The position numbers were made by a program, and so were the translations under genes. Shown here in pieces: positions 31,422 to 44,200 of a stretch of DNA of 64,000 nt; the stretch's first letter is position 1; each line of letters begins with the position of its first letter. Under the pieces are notes generated by a model. That model saw nothing but the letters and a program-made list of their open reading frames with translations, was not told the origin of the DNA and did not search any database. Source of the DNA: Ashinkailepas kermadecensis (taxonomy: Eukaryota; Arthropoda; Thecostraca; Neolepadidae); assembly GCA_034440615.1 (NCBI GenBank), contig JAOTOM010005147.1:928501-992500 (forward strand). The letters run 5' to 3'.

Positions 31422-34400
31422 TCAGATTCGTTCGGAAAGTTTGGTGTCACGTAGAAAGCGGAAAAGTAACTGGAAGAGCGCCGGGTGCTCATCCCCGAGG
31501 AGAGACCGAAGCGAAATTTGCGTATGGATGTTGGTGAAATGCTGGATAATAGCGCGACGATGAGGAGCATATGCTGGACAGATAAGTAAGACATGGGTGA
31601 CAGTAATGCGGACACGACATGTGGTACAAAATGGAAGGCGGTGTGGTCGATAAAACAAATACAACTGTGTGTCAATCTGGTGTGTCCGAGGCGAAGTCTG
31701 GCGAGCATTACCTCGTTCAGACGGGAGTGTTGGTTGCAGGAGGGCCAGTTGGAGAGTGTAGTGTGGGCTTGATAGCGTGTAGGTGTGTGGTCAGTGGCGC
31801 AACCAGGATTTCAGTTCGGGGGGGCCAGGGTTGGAGAGTGGCCCCCTCGCAAGCGGGCCCCCTCATGTTTTAAAAAAGTCTGCGGAAAACATGCACTTAC
31901 TTTTGAGCGGGCCCCTATGTTTGTAAAACTTCGCAGAAATAAAAGCACTTTTCCTTTACGTGCCCCTTCCTCCTAGAGAAATGATATGATATATGCATAC
32001 ATGCAACACCGAACATACCTTTAACACCGAATCCTCATTCTGACTTAAGCCCTCATTCTGAATTAATTCCTCCTTCTGACAGGCCGCCAATACACCGCAA
32101 AACACAGCTAATAACATCGTGCAGCGCAGCTGCAGATGCTTTGTGCGTTGTTCGGATGCCTGATAACTACGATCCCCTGGTTCTAAGCGGGCTATTGGTT
32201 CAATGCGGGCCCCTGAATCAAAATGGGCCCCGGTTCGAGGCGGGCCCTGGCTAAAACGGGCCCCCAGATTTTCAGTTGGTTCAAAGGGCCCATGATTCGA
32301 GCCACAGATCCGCTTCGCGGGCCCCTAGCTAGGGCTCTGAGTAGGGTGGGCCACTCCGAGCCAGGGGCCCGCGAAGCGGGCCCCTGGCTCGGAGCGGGCC
32401 CCAAAAAAATTTCGGGGGGCCATAGCCCCTTGGCCCCCCCCCTGGTTGCGCTACTGTGTGTGGTGTTGTGTGACCAGCAGTCCTGGATATATTTCTTAAA
32501 TAGACTATTGGTCAGGGCTTAAATAGACTATTGGTTCCGGCCCCGGGTGGTACCGGAACTCCCTCATTCGGGGGGAGATCGATCGCCGTTCGGGCCAGAC
32601 TATCCGCTCGATCGTTTCCCGGGATACCTCTTTGTCCGGGGATCCAGAGGAGGGTGAACTGAAGGTGTGTGTGGTTGTCATTGTAGAGGTGTCGGATGGC
32701 GTAGAGTGTGGGGTGCGTGGTGTTGTGTATGGCCGCGAGGGCGTCCACGGAGGATCGTGAGTCAGTGCAGATTGTAGTAGGGGCAGTGATGTGTTGTGCA
32801 ATGATGTGTTGGAGGAAAGTGAGTGTGGCGACTAACTATACTGTGTATACTGAACGATGACGTGTTAATTTGGTTTGGCCAGTGCCGGGCCCACCGCACC
32901 AGACGGCGTTCGTACCATTGCTGGTACGGGAGCCGTCAGTGTAAAAGAAAGTGTGTTGTGGGTAGGCCTCTTGATATAAAAAAATACTTGAACGTCGATG
33001 GGGTGAGTAGGATTTTCTTGTGCCTGAAGACTCTCCAGTTTGGGGTGTTTCATGTGCCAGAATGGGAGAAATGGGGAACTCGGTCTGGGGTAATATCGGG
33101 AAATTTCAGTGTGGTCGTGAGAACCTGCTTCAAGTGAATAGCAATGCTGTATTAATTTTTGTTTTGGGAGCGCCGAACCTGGGGTTTAGACCATACGACA
33201 TAGGAGGGGTGATTTAGCTGTGTTGTTGTTCTAAAGTGGTATCTAACGAATTGTAGTGTTCTGCGGTGTTGTAGGCTTGGAAAATTTTCCTCACCCCGGA
33301 GACTGGTGGTAGGTGTGGTACCGTGTGCTCCGGTGATGAGGCGGAGTGCGTGATTTTGTATGCATTCTAGTGATTTGGTGAGTGTTGGAGATATATGATC
33401 GAAGATAAACGCATTGTATTCCAGGATTGAACGAATCAGGGCCATGTACATCTTGCTAAGAGTAGTTCTGTCTGCACCCCAGTCATGGCCGGAGATTCAG
33501 CGCAGGAGATTTAGACGCACAGCGCAGCGTTTTTTAATATAAGTAATGTGGGGGCCGAAATAGAGTCCTTTGTCGAGGATAATTCCAAGATATTTGAAGG
33601 ACAACAGTGAGGGGATAATTTGGAGGGGGATAATTTGATCGCGATAGCGGAGCTGTGTGCTAGGTGGGGTATGCTTGGGGAGCCGGGAAAAGAGCATAGT
33701 GGCCGATATCGTGGGGGAGATCTGTAGCCCCCAGAGGGAGCACCATGAATCAATGTGATTCATGGCGAGTTGAACAAAGTGATTAGCTGAATCTGCCGAC
33801 GGGTGTGTACACCAAATAGCCAAATCATCGGCATGGAGAGAATATTTTAGGAGAGGAGAAATTAAGTGAAGTTGTTCTAATACGTCGTTGACCATGATAA
33901 GAAAGAAGGTTGGAGATAGGACGCTGCCTTGCGGGACGCCCTGATCGAGAGTGTGGAGCCGGGAATGAATGTTGTCGCAGCGGACGACGAAGGAGCGATT
34001 TTCTAGAAAGTTTGTGTTAAAGGTGACCATTCTGCCCTTGATACCAATACGGTGTAATTTAGTTCGAAGTCAGAACTGTGTACTTTGTTAAACGCGGATT
34101 TTGGGTCTAAAAAATGGCGATGGTTTCGGATATTTTCCCGAAACCACGCTGGATTGAATCCAAAATTTCGATTAGGTTGTCAGCGGTGCTTCGCCTTGGT
34201 CGGAAGCCGCTCTGAAAGGGATAATTTGTTTCAGATAGACTCTGATTCGTCCATTGACCATGCACTCAAAAATTTTGCAAGCACAACTAGTGAGAGAGAT
34301 AGGACGATAGCTAGAGGGGATATGTCGAGGCTTGGAAGGCTTAGGTATAAGGACGATAGTACTAGTAGACCAAGAGGGTGGAAAAATGCCGTCAGTCCAT

Positions 34401-35860
34401 AGTTGATTTAGTGCCGAGAGGAGGTTGTCTTTACCGGAGTCAGAGATATTTTGAAAGAAGAGGTATGTCAAGTGACCAGGTCCAACAACCCTACCGGATA
34501 CCTTGGAGACGGATACATTTAGTTCATAGGAGGTAAAGGGGGAGTTGTGGGGTTCAGAATTGTCTGAGCCGAAGTGGCAAGTGGCAAGAGTGTCGCGAAG
34601 GAATGAGGTGGTGTGCTGTGAGTATTGTATGTTGGAGGAGATGTCAGAGTAATAAGTGGCGAGGTGTTCCGCGAAGGCTGTGGGCTCTGTTATGTGCTGT
34701 TGGTTAATTGGCGGTTGTGGAAATGCACGTTTTGGGGCTCTGCAATTGGAGAAGGAGCGAAGTTGAGTCCAGATTTGGGAGATGGGGTTGAATCGGTTGA
34801 ATGTGTTGGAGTAGAGTTGCCAGCTGAGTTTCTTGGCCCAAATAATAATTTGCTGACAGCGTAGTTTTGCCTCGTGGGCTTCTACCATGTTTTGTACCGT
34901 GAGGTTTTCCCGAAATTTCCGCTCAGCCCGCCGCCGTGCGGCGACGGCTCGGTTGCACTCGTCGTTCCACCACGGCACGGTTTTACGGTCGGGTGGACGA
35001 GTTTTGGGTACGTGTTTTTCTGCCGCGAGTAGTATGGTATTGAGTAATGCCGAAATTGGGGGGTAAGACTGGGGTGGGATAAGATTATCAATTTCCTGGG
35101 AAAAAGACGGCAATTTCGCTTTGCGAACGTTCCAGTTGGGTATAAATAAACGATCTCTAGACTTGGCTGAGCGTTCGAGGGTGACGTGGATGGGAAAGTG
35201 ATCACTAAAAAGGGGATCGGGTTGAACGTGCCAGGAGAAGAGGGGTGAGATAGAAGCTGAGGCTAGGGAGAGGTCAATGGCAGACGGGCGGAACGGGGCG
35301 ATGTCTGTGTTGTGTGTGGGTGTTTGGTCATTTAAAAGGACCATGTTGTGGGTGTTGAGGAGTGTTTCAATATGATGTCCGCGCTGGGATGTGGTGTGAC
35401 AACCCCATGCATGGTGGTGGGCGTTGAAATCACCCAGCACCTGACAGGGGTGTGGGAGAAGACCGAAGAGATTGGTTACAGAAGTGAGAGATAGTATATA
35501 CGTCGGAGGAAGATAGAGGGAAAGTACAGTAAGCTCTATTTGTGCAATTTGGACGGATACTGCAATAAAATTAAGGTCATTGGGAATGGAGATAAAGCGA
35601 TGAAGAAGGATGTTCAAGACGAATAAAGCTACCCCGCCGCCGCGGGATGTAGTGTTTCAATTTTGGGAATAAAGGGTATAACCAAATATTTTAAAATTAT
35701 GTGTATCATTGTCGCCCCATCGGGTTCCCATATCCCATTGTCTCTTGAACGGCGGCAATCAATGGATTATTTTTATGATATTTTCCTTGAATTCTTCCCA
35801 ATAGGATATGAGAGACCTCTTATTCCATTGGAGCAAGAAATCACTGGTGGGTGTCTGCAT
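31422..35860 (-). pseudogene. Retroelement 3 ORF2 (EN-RT-RNase H), broken and split by a MITE
   Basis: ORF2 starts at the ATG at 35860, overlapping the ORF1 stop as TAATG. The early endonuclease LLQWNKRSLISYWEEF is cut by stops. It resumes in 35617-34172 with VLGDFNAHHHAWG, DPLFSDHFPIHVTL and the linker WWNDECNRA. The RT shows SYRPISLTSCACKIFE, a frameshifted SGFRPRRSTADNL and FLDPKSAF, then DQGVPQGSVLSP and HADD where YADD is expected. An in-frame TGA follows at 33494-33496 before ISGHDWG. RNase H motifs YTDGS, CTDSRSSVDAL and WIPGQRGIPGNDRADSLA follow with one frame change. After the MITE, FCTTCRVRITVTHVLLICPAY is the C-terminal Cys/His segment, ending with a TGA at 31422. Confidence 0.82.
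31792..32456. mobile_element. hAT MITE, 665 bp, inserted in retroelement 3
   Basis: The terminal inverted repeats are CAGTGGCGCAACCAGG on the left and CAGTAGCGCAACCAGG from the right. They are flanked by a perfect 8-bp duplication TGTGTGGT at 31784-31791 and 32457-32464. Eight-base duplications and CAG-type tips are diagnostic of hAT elements. The interior is non-coding and rich in GCGGGCCCC repeats. It lies between the RNase H and C-terminal regions of the host LINE, so it is younger than that LINE. Confidence 0.93.
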
Positions 35861-37027
35861 TAGTGGTGTTGGTGCTCACGACCTCGCAGGCGTGTGTGTG
35901 GAGGGGAGGGCGTGACGGAGTCATCCGTCTCGTATGAGTTGGACGACCCCGTTGAAAAAGCTGGAGGCTCTGGATCACCGGGGGGGTCCGGGCTGGGGGA
36001 ACGAGAGTGTTGGCTGACCCCGGGGGACCGGAAGGGGAGGCGATCCTGAGGGGGCGGGGTGGAAGAGGACCGCGCCTTGGGCGGAGCAGCCTGGTGGCTG
36101 TCGGGGGGCCAAGTGTTGGGGCTACTTGCGATGGGAGACGGGCGCATGGCCGGCGGCGGAGCGGCCTGTTGGTGGTGGGGGGCCAAGTCTCGGAGGGGCC
36201 CTCGTCTGGAGCGGGGCGCGTGGCCGGCGGCGGGGCGGCCTGGCGATGGTGGGGGATCGGGGGTGGAGGAGCCCGCCATGGGAGCGGGGTGCGTGGTCGG
36301 CGGAGGGTGAGGTGGGGAGGAGGGGGAAGGATCGGGCTCAGTCGGTCCTGGCGGGAGGGCGTGGGGACGTTGAGCCGCCTCTGCAGGGGTCGGCCACAAA
36401 GGGGCAAACCGGGGTCGGGTCCACACGGCTGGGGGCGAGGGCGCCATGCCTCGCTGAGTGGCCAGGCCTGAGGCGCCATGCCCCCTGCGAATTCAGCTCC
36501 GCGAGGAGCTCTTCCTCAGAGAGCTCCGCGAGCTCAGGGGCGTAGGTGGTGGTGAAGGAGAGGTTTAACCTGTCGGCTACCTCGACGGCGGTGTCGGCGC
36601 CCAGGAATATACGGACGTTTAGGAGCGTCCGGGCTTGGGTGACATCCTTCACACGTACCAACAGTGATCCGGAGCCGAGTACCTTGGCGGAGAGTACTCC
36701 GCCGGTCCACTCATCCAGGTCCCTGGCTATGGCGAACGGGGAGGTGCGGGCCCACGATCCCTCGATCCTTGTGACCACCACGAAGGATTCACACCCAGGG
36801 GGGTCCCGGGAAGGGGGCAGGCGTGCTCCCGGGCGCGGCCGGCGCCCTCCGTCCCCCCGAGGGGCGGGGGGTCCCAGGGCATACCGGGGCGGGAGTGATG
36901 CCCCGGAGGGGAGTGGGGAGGAGTGTGTGTGTAAGGGCGTTCTGAAGGGGTGCGGGCAAGAAAGGCACCCTGAAGGAGTGCTACAACGAAAGGTGTGCAA
37001 TAATGACATGCAAAGGGTTTTAGACAC
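35860..37027 (-). pseudogene. Retroelement 3 ORF1 (Gag), zinc-knuckle region deleted
   Basis: The N-terminal Gag segment (37027-36338) reads SFVVVTRIEGSW, AIARDLDEWTGGVLSAKVLG and SGSLLVRVKDVTQARTLLNV, which parallels the N-terminal half of the retroelement 1 Gag in layout. The expected CCHC knuckles do not follow. After LLAELNSQG the sequence jumps to the downstream Arg/Pro-rich tail in another frame, which runs open to the TAA at 35862-35860. This indicates an internal deletion with frame change. The tail (for example STGSSNSYETDDSVTPSPPH) is low-complexity and probably disordered. The stop shares its last A with the ORF2 ATG. Confidence 0.7.
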
Positions 37028-39800
37028 AGAGTTTTAGAGGGATGGGAGTACCCGAACAGAGGCGGGCGCAGTCACGGTCCGAAGTCTGCTAGCCCGATCC
37101 TTTAAACCAGAAGGGTACCTCTGTTCGGCTCTAGTCTATTGGGTGGGATGGGAAAAAACAACAGTCGAGGCTGGCCGCTGACAAATCGGTTTCCCGACGG
37201 CGCTCGAGAGCACCGCTGGGCCGCATGGGAGTGGGAGGGGAGCTGCGCCGACTAATCCGGCGAGCAACCGACTAGTGGCGTTGGCCGGCTAGTCCGACTA
37301 ACAACCAACTAGTGGTTGGGTGTCTGACGTCACCAGAGGTAGAAGCTTCTTGCAGATGTCCTGGGAGGGACACCTACGAGAAAGCTGGGAGAGGGTGGGC
37401 ACGGCCTTGGAGCAGCGGACAGCTTCTTACGCTCGGTCTCCGGCTAGGTAACCAGGTCCTGTCGAGCCTTGCCTTTGGTGCCATTCTTAAGCGAACTTGA
37501 AATAAATTGCTTTCGTGTAGGATGAAGGACCACGGAAGTCGTTCAACACGGGGCTGCTACCCATAGGTCAGACATATGAACCGAAGGCTGAAACAACCAC
37601 ACCGTGCGCTTAGTATATTCCCGTGCACATGGGTGTAATGTTTACCGATCCTGGGGGGACATGTCCACGCCCCCCCCCCACACTCCCCTCCAGTTCATAT
37701 TCATCCCAGCTGTTCATCAATGTAAAGACATCAATCACAAGAGAGGAAACAAACAGTTCCAAATGACCCATGTGAAACACGCTACATTCAAAGTATGCAT
37801 GATCGAGTCCATGCAAGCAAAGTAAACATCGACCCGCTTGCCAGATGTTTTCATTTTATTGTATATATGTGCAGTCAATCAAAACAAATATTGTCGCGCA
37901 GTAGTCGGCAGGCGCGCAAGCAGTCGGGAAGGGTGAGTGAGGTGAACTCATTGTCTAATATAGCGCCGAGAAGCTGGCAATGGAAGAAGGGACGGAACGA
38001 AAATGAAGCACAGAGGTGAATCCACGGGGAGAGGGCCAGGGGGATTTTCGGGACCATCGGATTTTTTTTCGTCGGGGGAGGGGCACGGCCAGGCACGCCA
38101 CATGGGCGAAATGCTAAAAATTTTGGAAAGTTTTCCCATTGGAAGGGGACGGGAATTACCGTGGGATTCCAGGGGACCGGGTCCTTGGAGTCCCCAGTAG
38201 TGACGCTCCTGCAATCGGGGACATTCCCCCTCCCAATGTTGGCACATTTTTAGCTAAATCGACCTTCATTCACGATTTGCGGCAAAGCTAGGGGAATTGT
38301 ATGATGACAATATTGTACAAGTTAATTCAGGCCACAAGCTGCCCAACACTGATGAGTTGTTCAAACTTGGTGAACATGAATATTTGTAAAGCCCAAGCCA
38401 AATCATCAGCATCTTCTCTCACATTTTGGACAAATCAATTCAGTCAGGACACTGCAGCACCAAAAAAAACTTTACTATGATGATTCTTCCACAAAATAGT
38501 TCAATAATTGTATGAAACACTGGGGAACAACTAGAACACAGCACACATTTTGGCTCACGAATCATCAGAAAAAGTGGCATTGCTTACCCTTCTGCATCCG
38601 ATAAAAGGAAAAATTTGATGTTGTACACACTACAGAAAAAATAAATGTATACACATGACACAGAAATAAAAACATAGCATACTCAACCAATATTATAACT
38701 AAATAATGTACTGAAACCCCAACATACAACATACAAAACATATATGCCACCATATAAATCCCACATTAATTCACACATTATGCACTCAACTAACATGAGG
38801 CAGCAACCAGTCTCAACAGCAAACTGACACCCTTGGTCACCCTGGACAAATTTGACTGGGGTGCCGTGCTACAGCAGCTGGAATGAACACTGTCTTCCAG
38901 CCCTTGTGTTATTGTTTTGCATATGCTATTTTGTGTGTAATTATTGTTCATGTTAGGTTGTGTTCTTTCTCATTTCTTATATAAATTTGTTTATTTCTCC
39001 TGAAATTCTTCAGACCATTTACATGAAAACGAAACCTTTTGGACAAATAATGGCGTTGCAAGTGGAAATGTCTTCCGTGGGTCACAGTTATGACCTATTA
39101 CCGTAATTAATTATAATTGCTTTCCTTTTGGAAAAATGCCCAAAATGTTGGGATTTTAGGCAACACTGCTATTTCCACGGAGGTAATTTGTTTGAAGTGT
39201 AGCATACCTGTGGGTACCAATCATCACAGCAATGTAATACAGTCAGGGTCATGCAAACCACAGAGGACCATGCTTGCCCATCGTCTGGTTTGTTGTTCCA
39301 ATTGAGGATTCCAGTGATGATGATACAATAGCTCACAACCCGGAACATCTCATTGAGGTATGTGAAATTTGTCCAGCTCGAACTATGCAAATCCCCTTAA
39401 TAACAGCTTCTCTGGTTTTGACAGGCAATGAGAAGATAGACTGTTGCCAACTGCAGAGCTTACCATTTTTAATGGGGTTGGGGTAAATTTTCCGTTTAAG
39501 GTAACTTCTGAGTTCTTGGAATTTATTTGTATATATGCAATGTTTATGAATGTGGTGAACATGATATGATGACTTACTTCCTCTGCAAATGTATACTTTA
39601 CAGATTGAAAAGCAAAATAACACAAAAAAGGGGCTTCAAGTTGGGTAATATAGCATAAAATATAAAGTTTAAAACCAGATTAAAAAAGTAACATAACCTA
39701 ATGTATCCTAGCCTAACCTTCCCTGCAAGAAACCAAGTTACTTTGTTATAAATGGTAAATTTACAATTTTTTCCTTTTAGGAATTAAATAGAAAACCGGA
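37028..39800. other. Probable retroelement 3 leader, then sequence without recognised genes
   Basis: Positions 37028 to about 37500 are probably the leader of the minus-strand retroelement 3. From about 37.5 kb no family is recognised. A frame at 39274-39486 (+) includes VPIEDSSDDDTIAHNPEHLI just before a GTATGT donor-like site, but there is no independent support for an exon. Confidence 0.4.
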
Positions 39801-39820
39801 CCTAACCTAACCTAACCTAA
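39801..39820. repeat. Interstitial (CCTAA)4, arthropod telomere motif
   Basis: Four perfect CCTAA units (TTAGG on the other strand) lie within a region, about 39690-39960, sprinkled with degenerate CCTAACCT and TTAACC motifs. TTAGG is the common arthropod telomere repeat; such short runs are frequent inside arthropod chromosomes. Confidence 0.85.
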
Positions 39821-40974
39821 GCTAGCATGAAATGTTTTTGAAGAAAAAACTCAACAAAAATGTATTTTGTGAAAAAAATTCAACTTGTTATTTGTTCTTC
39901 TAACTTACAGCAAAACCTTAATGTAACCGAACTTAACCAAACATAACCCATTTGTATGCTTCATGGAGTTAAAATCTGTGTAAAACTTGTCTCGTCGTTA
40001 CCTCAAACTGCAATAATACCGACGATACATTATGGTAATCTTTCACCATGCAACCTAACTCTGACCCCACCTATTGGGAAGTTCAAAGGACGCCTTACAT
40101 TACGTCGGATAATGCACTGTAATTACATATAATTTTCGCTACTACGTCCGCATATATCAATTGTATCATGTAATCTTCCCAGTCTGGTATCAATGTCAAT
40201 GTTCATGTGCTATCTTGGAACGATCAAGTGTTGGCCAAATCATTTCTTGAAAATATTCACATTTGCAGCAGAGATAAGGTATCTGAAAAGGTATTCACGT
40301 TGACAAATTTAGCGTATGCTATGCATCACGAATTGCATTGATCTATTGACTATTAACCAAGGAATCAAGAGTAGAACGACTTAACGTAAACAATAAAATC
40401 GTGCACAATAACACAGTGCGGAATGTATTTCACACACAACCCATAATTGTACAACTTGAAATATGACGGGGATCCCTATCTAAAACGCTGCATTGCTGGT
40501 TTTTTCCGCTTAAATCGCTGCCATTTTCGACAAGCGATTTTAATGCAACTTAGGCTTGATATATTAATATATGGTAATGGAGTGTGCTCCCTATGATGAT
40601 TTGTTGCGAAAAGCATGCACCTATGGTCACCTGCATGCAATCACCTTAAAATATTAACTGTGAATGGGTGACGCATCATGCACGTCATATATCAGATATG
40701 GAAGCTCAATTGGCTCCCCTATGGTCCGCTATTGGGGTGACAACCCCCTGGATGTGGGTTACCAGCGATAGATATCACACATGCCAAATCGGACGTACCT
40801 GGGTGTGCGATGGAGAACGCAGGCTTCAGCAGGGGAAGGGGTGGATGGAACGATAATGTGTACCTCACGCCACGTTTACCACTGCCACATGTTGACAGAG
40901 AACAGAGACACAGCCGCACGATTTCACCGCCAGTGCTTCGCTGGCTCATCTATTGGACAACTGAGGAACTATTT

Positions 40975-41205
40975 TGGACGTTATGAACTTTGGTACTAAA
41001 TGAACCTTGGACGTTATGAACATTCTCTCTGAAGCCAGTTTTAGAGGTTGTGCTCGTTGGACGTTTTGAACTCTGGACGTTGTGACCGCACCCTATCCGA
41101 GACATTTTGGACTTTAATTCACATTTTGGACGTTATGATCCTTGGACGTTGTGAGCTTTGGATGTTATGAACTTTGGTACAAAATGAACCCTGTATGTTA
41201 TGATA
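40975..41205. repeat. Degenerate tandem repeat of TTGGACGTTATGAAC
   Basis: At least seven variants of TTGGACGTTATGA(A/T) occur irregularly within about 230 bp, some preceded by TTTGGTACNAAATGAACC. Decay is advanced. Confidence 0.7.
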
Positions 41206-44200
41206 TAGCCCCTATGTGTCACATTTTTTCCTCGGAATAGAACCGTGTGAACTCTCCCCTCGACGAGGGATGATTCACACATGATTCACATTGGATATGT
41301 GCCTGAGATTAATTTGCCATATCAAGTAAATTTATAAGCGAGGCAGCCGACCTGCGAGCCGTCCTCCTACGGACAGCATATGGACGGCTTATCCGTTCTC
41401 GGGTGATGGTAATAATATATTAAGCTAGTCTAAATTGTCTAAAATATTGATGTTGTCATGTATAATCTGCGTTAGGAAAATGTATAATTGCGAGAGTGGG
41501 CGAGGAACGGAACACTTCGGAGGAATTGGCTCACATGCTCTTTTACTTTGACCGCAAATATCCCGCTGGCCTCTGTGAGCATAGCATGCATGTTTACGTC
41601 GTCAAGCGATGTGCCACATTGCGTTCGCCAGAAGTCTGGCGCGGACAATAGGATATTGCAAAACACTGCACGGTCGTGAGTCCGCCTCCGTTCGCTGCAC
41701 TTTGGGGCACGGAGCTGTGCAGCGGTTCCGGGAGACGCACGGACAGGTTTGGAGTGCCGTAAGCCCCGAGGCTGAAAGGGTAGGACTGGCTAGGTTATAT
41801 AGACGGCCAGGGAACGTACCCAACGTGGTAGGGATCCGTGCCCACCCGTTGAATACATAGGCCTGGTCGCACGTTTACAGCGAGTAAGGCCGGGCGCGGC
41901 ATCGATTGTCTTAAGGTGAGGTAGGTCGGTCAAAGACACCAGAGCACCTATATTAGCCCGCGGAACCAGTACGATGAGCCCCCTCGCAGCATTAAGACTT
42001 TGTCCAGACGACGAACGCTGCCAATAATGGCGAGGCCAGCTATGATTGGCAGTGAAAGGTATTCATATTTGGTCAAAATTCCTTGAAAAAATAGAGCAAT
42101 GGTCTGTCGATATGTGTGTTTGTGTACCGCTGCGGAGGAGGGGAGGGGGGAGGAGACGGAAGCCCAAGTAATTCATTAATTAATAAGGATATAGTGGATC
42201 AGACAAGCGAATGTGAGTGAATGAGGAGAATGAATGTGTGTTAGGTAGCTTTAAGGACCAGCGGAAGCCACTTGGGGCTCAACACAGGCACCTATTTCCT
42301 GCGGTACACTGCACAAAATTATACTACTATTAGCATCCAAAAGAGTCCCCACCCGGGACAAGTCATTCAAACCGCGGACAAATTACATACGCATTAATTT
42401 TACAATACAACGTATTCATTCTAATTTGGCGAGAGGCAATCACTTACCTATATGATGTTCCCAAAACCTTGACCTCGCACAACATATAAATACGTGTTAG
42501 GGACGGTAGCTCAAGCAACACCAAGCCGCTGGGGTTGGGGGAATGGTTGTTGGAGATGGTGGGGATCCAAACAAACAACACAACACCACACACACTGGCA
42601 CAAAAAGCAAAAGCAGGTATTTAGCCAAGTCTTGGTTAGGTTTAGCCCAGTCTAAGTCTAGAGTCAGCCCAGGTTCAGCCGTGTTAAGGTTCAGTCTTAG
42701 TTAAGATCAAGCCCTTAATCAGTTAAGTCAGGATTAGTTAAGGATTATCTTTCACACACCGCGAGCACCCGGACAACACACCCCGCACAGCTCCCACACC
42801 AGCCCAAACACCCCACACCACCGAACCACCGCACCCACGCCCGCCACACCCCCACACCCCCCACGCCCCACCGACGGCAGAGCCGCCACCCCTACATATG
42901 TCGAACGTCCCAGATATAATTTCAACTCGCCTACCGAAGACAAGTAACTAGTTGGAGTCGTGGTGGTTTTGAATGTCGCACAACAAAGTGAAGTAACCAG
43001 CTGGTGTTGTGGAGGCTGCATGCCGTACAGCAAAGCGTACTTCAGGCCATACACCTTAAAATAGCACAATATATTTAAATGTATTGAAAAGGGACAATCT
43101 GCGAGTACAGCTAGTCTGACTTCGATGTGGAAGGGATACCGCGGCACGGCTGGGACAATATCAAAACTTTCAAAGGAGGCCAACGAAAAAAATCGAATGG
43201 CGCGAAGTTACGAAATTAAAGCGCGCCGTAACCCGTAATCTGAGGGCTCTTGCATAATATGTACAGCTAAATGCTAACTAGACAATGAAAATCAAATATA
43301 GTTGTGCCTCAAAACTCTCTTGTTTTATCTGATGATAACGAGGCTAAGTTCAGTCTTGGTCCGTAAATGTACCGTAGAGTCAAAAAAAATAGCGCGTTAC
43401 TCATTGTGGAAGATAATACAGGGGAACAAGAACACCGATATAGTAAATCACATCGGTTACCGCCTATATGGTTTTGAAAAGCAATCGGACTACCAAAATA
43501 ACCTAAATGTGGAACTCATCAATTCAAGTACGAGAAGATTTAGAATGAAGAGACCAGATATGGCTTTTCATACCCCACCTGTGTAAAAGCGCTTACGTTA
43601 GCAGCGCTAGCTAATATCGAACACTGTCTTGGTACTGCCAACAGCGTGCAGAGCAGCCCGTCGCATTTCCTTTTTGGCCGGATTGTGAGCCCACTGTGGG
43701 TTGGCTGAGCGCGCCCCTGCGCCCGACCCGTCTGTTGTATCGCCTGCGGGTGAGGTGACCTGGGCCGGCTGGGAGCGACCGGTAACACAGTCGTGGCCCA
43801 ACTCGTGGTGTGTACGGACGTGCGGATGGTGGGAGCCCTACACGGATGTTACTACAGCAGATGTTGACGACTGCAAGATGTCCATTTTTAGGTCTTGGAA
43901 GCAGCATCGGCGTGGCGAACTGAGCAGCCCTGACAGTAGGATAGCTACACAAGCACACCAGACGCGATGCCAATCAACGCAGCTAGCAACGACACTAGAA
44001 GATCCCAGCAACCTTCGAGCATGCTACGATCGTGTGATGCAAAAATGGCGAAGCCGGGATCAGACGTTCTGCGAATCCGGCAGCTCCTGCAAAAGCCGCA
44101 AGCTTCTGAGGACGACACACCCGACCGTGCATGTTGCCGACGCTTCCTCACAACCGACATCGGCACGTGACGCTGCATTCCTCCTCAATACGTCATGCCA

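Larger units (their letters stand above)
31422..37027 (-). mobile_element. Retroelement 3: second family of EN/RT/RNase H non-LTR element, interrupted
   Basis: This minus-strand LINE belongs to a family clearly different from retroelements 1 and 2. Its order is Gag remnant (37027-35860), ORF2 endonuclease and RT (35860 to about 33150), RNase H (about 32960-32510), a hAT MITE insertion (32456-31792), then the C-terminal segment ending at 31422. Coordinates are coding limits: a 5' leader probably extends towards about 37.5 kb and a 3' tail towards about 31.27 kb, but neither end was fixed and no TSD was found. Several stops and frameshifts make it inactive. Confidence 0.82.

Noticed and set aside
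35841..36479. Arg/Pro-rich open frames on both strands
   Set aside because: These are alternative frames of the GC-rich Gag tail of retroelement 3; only the frame ending in TAATG at 35860 fits the element layout.
39274..39486. Acidic frame ending at a GTATGT donor-like site
   Set aside because: A single weak splice signal with no acceptor, homology or partner exon; not enough to call an exon.
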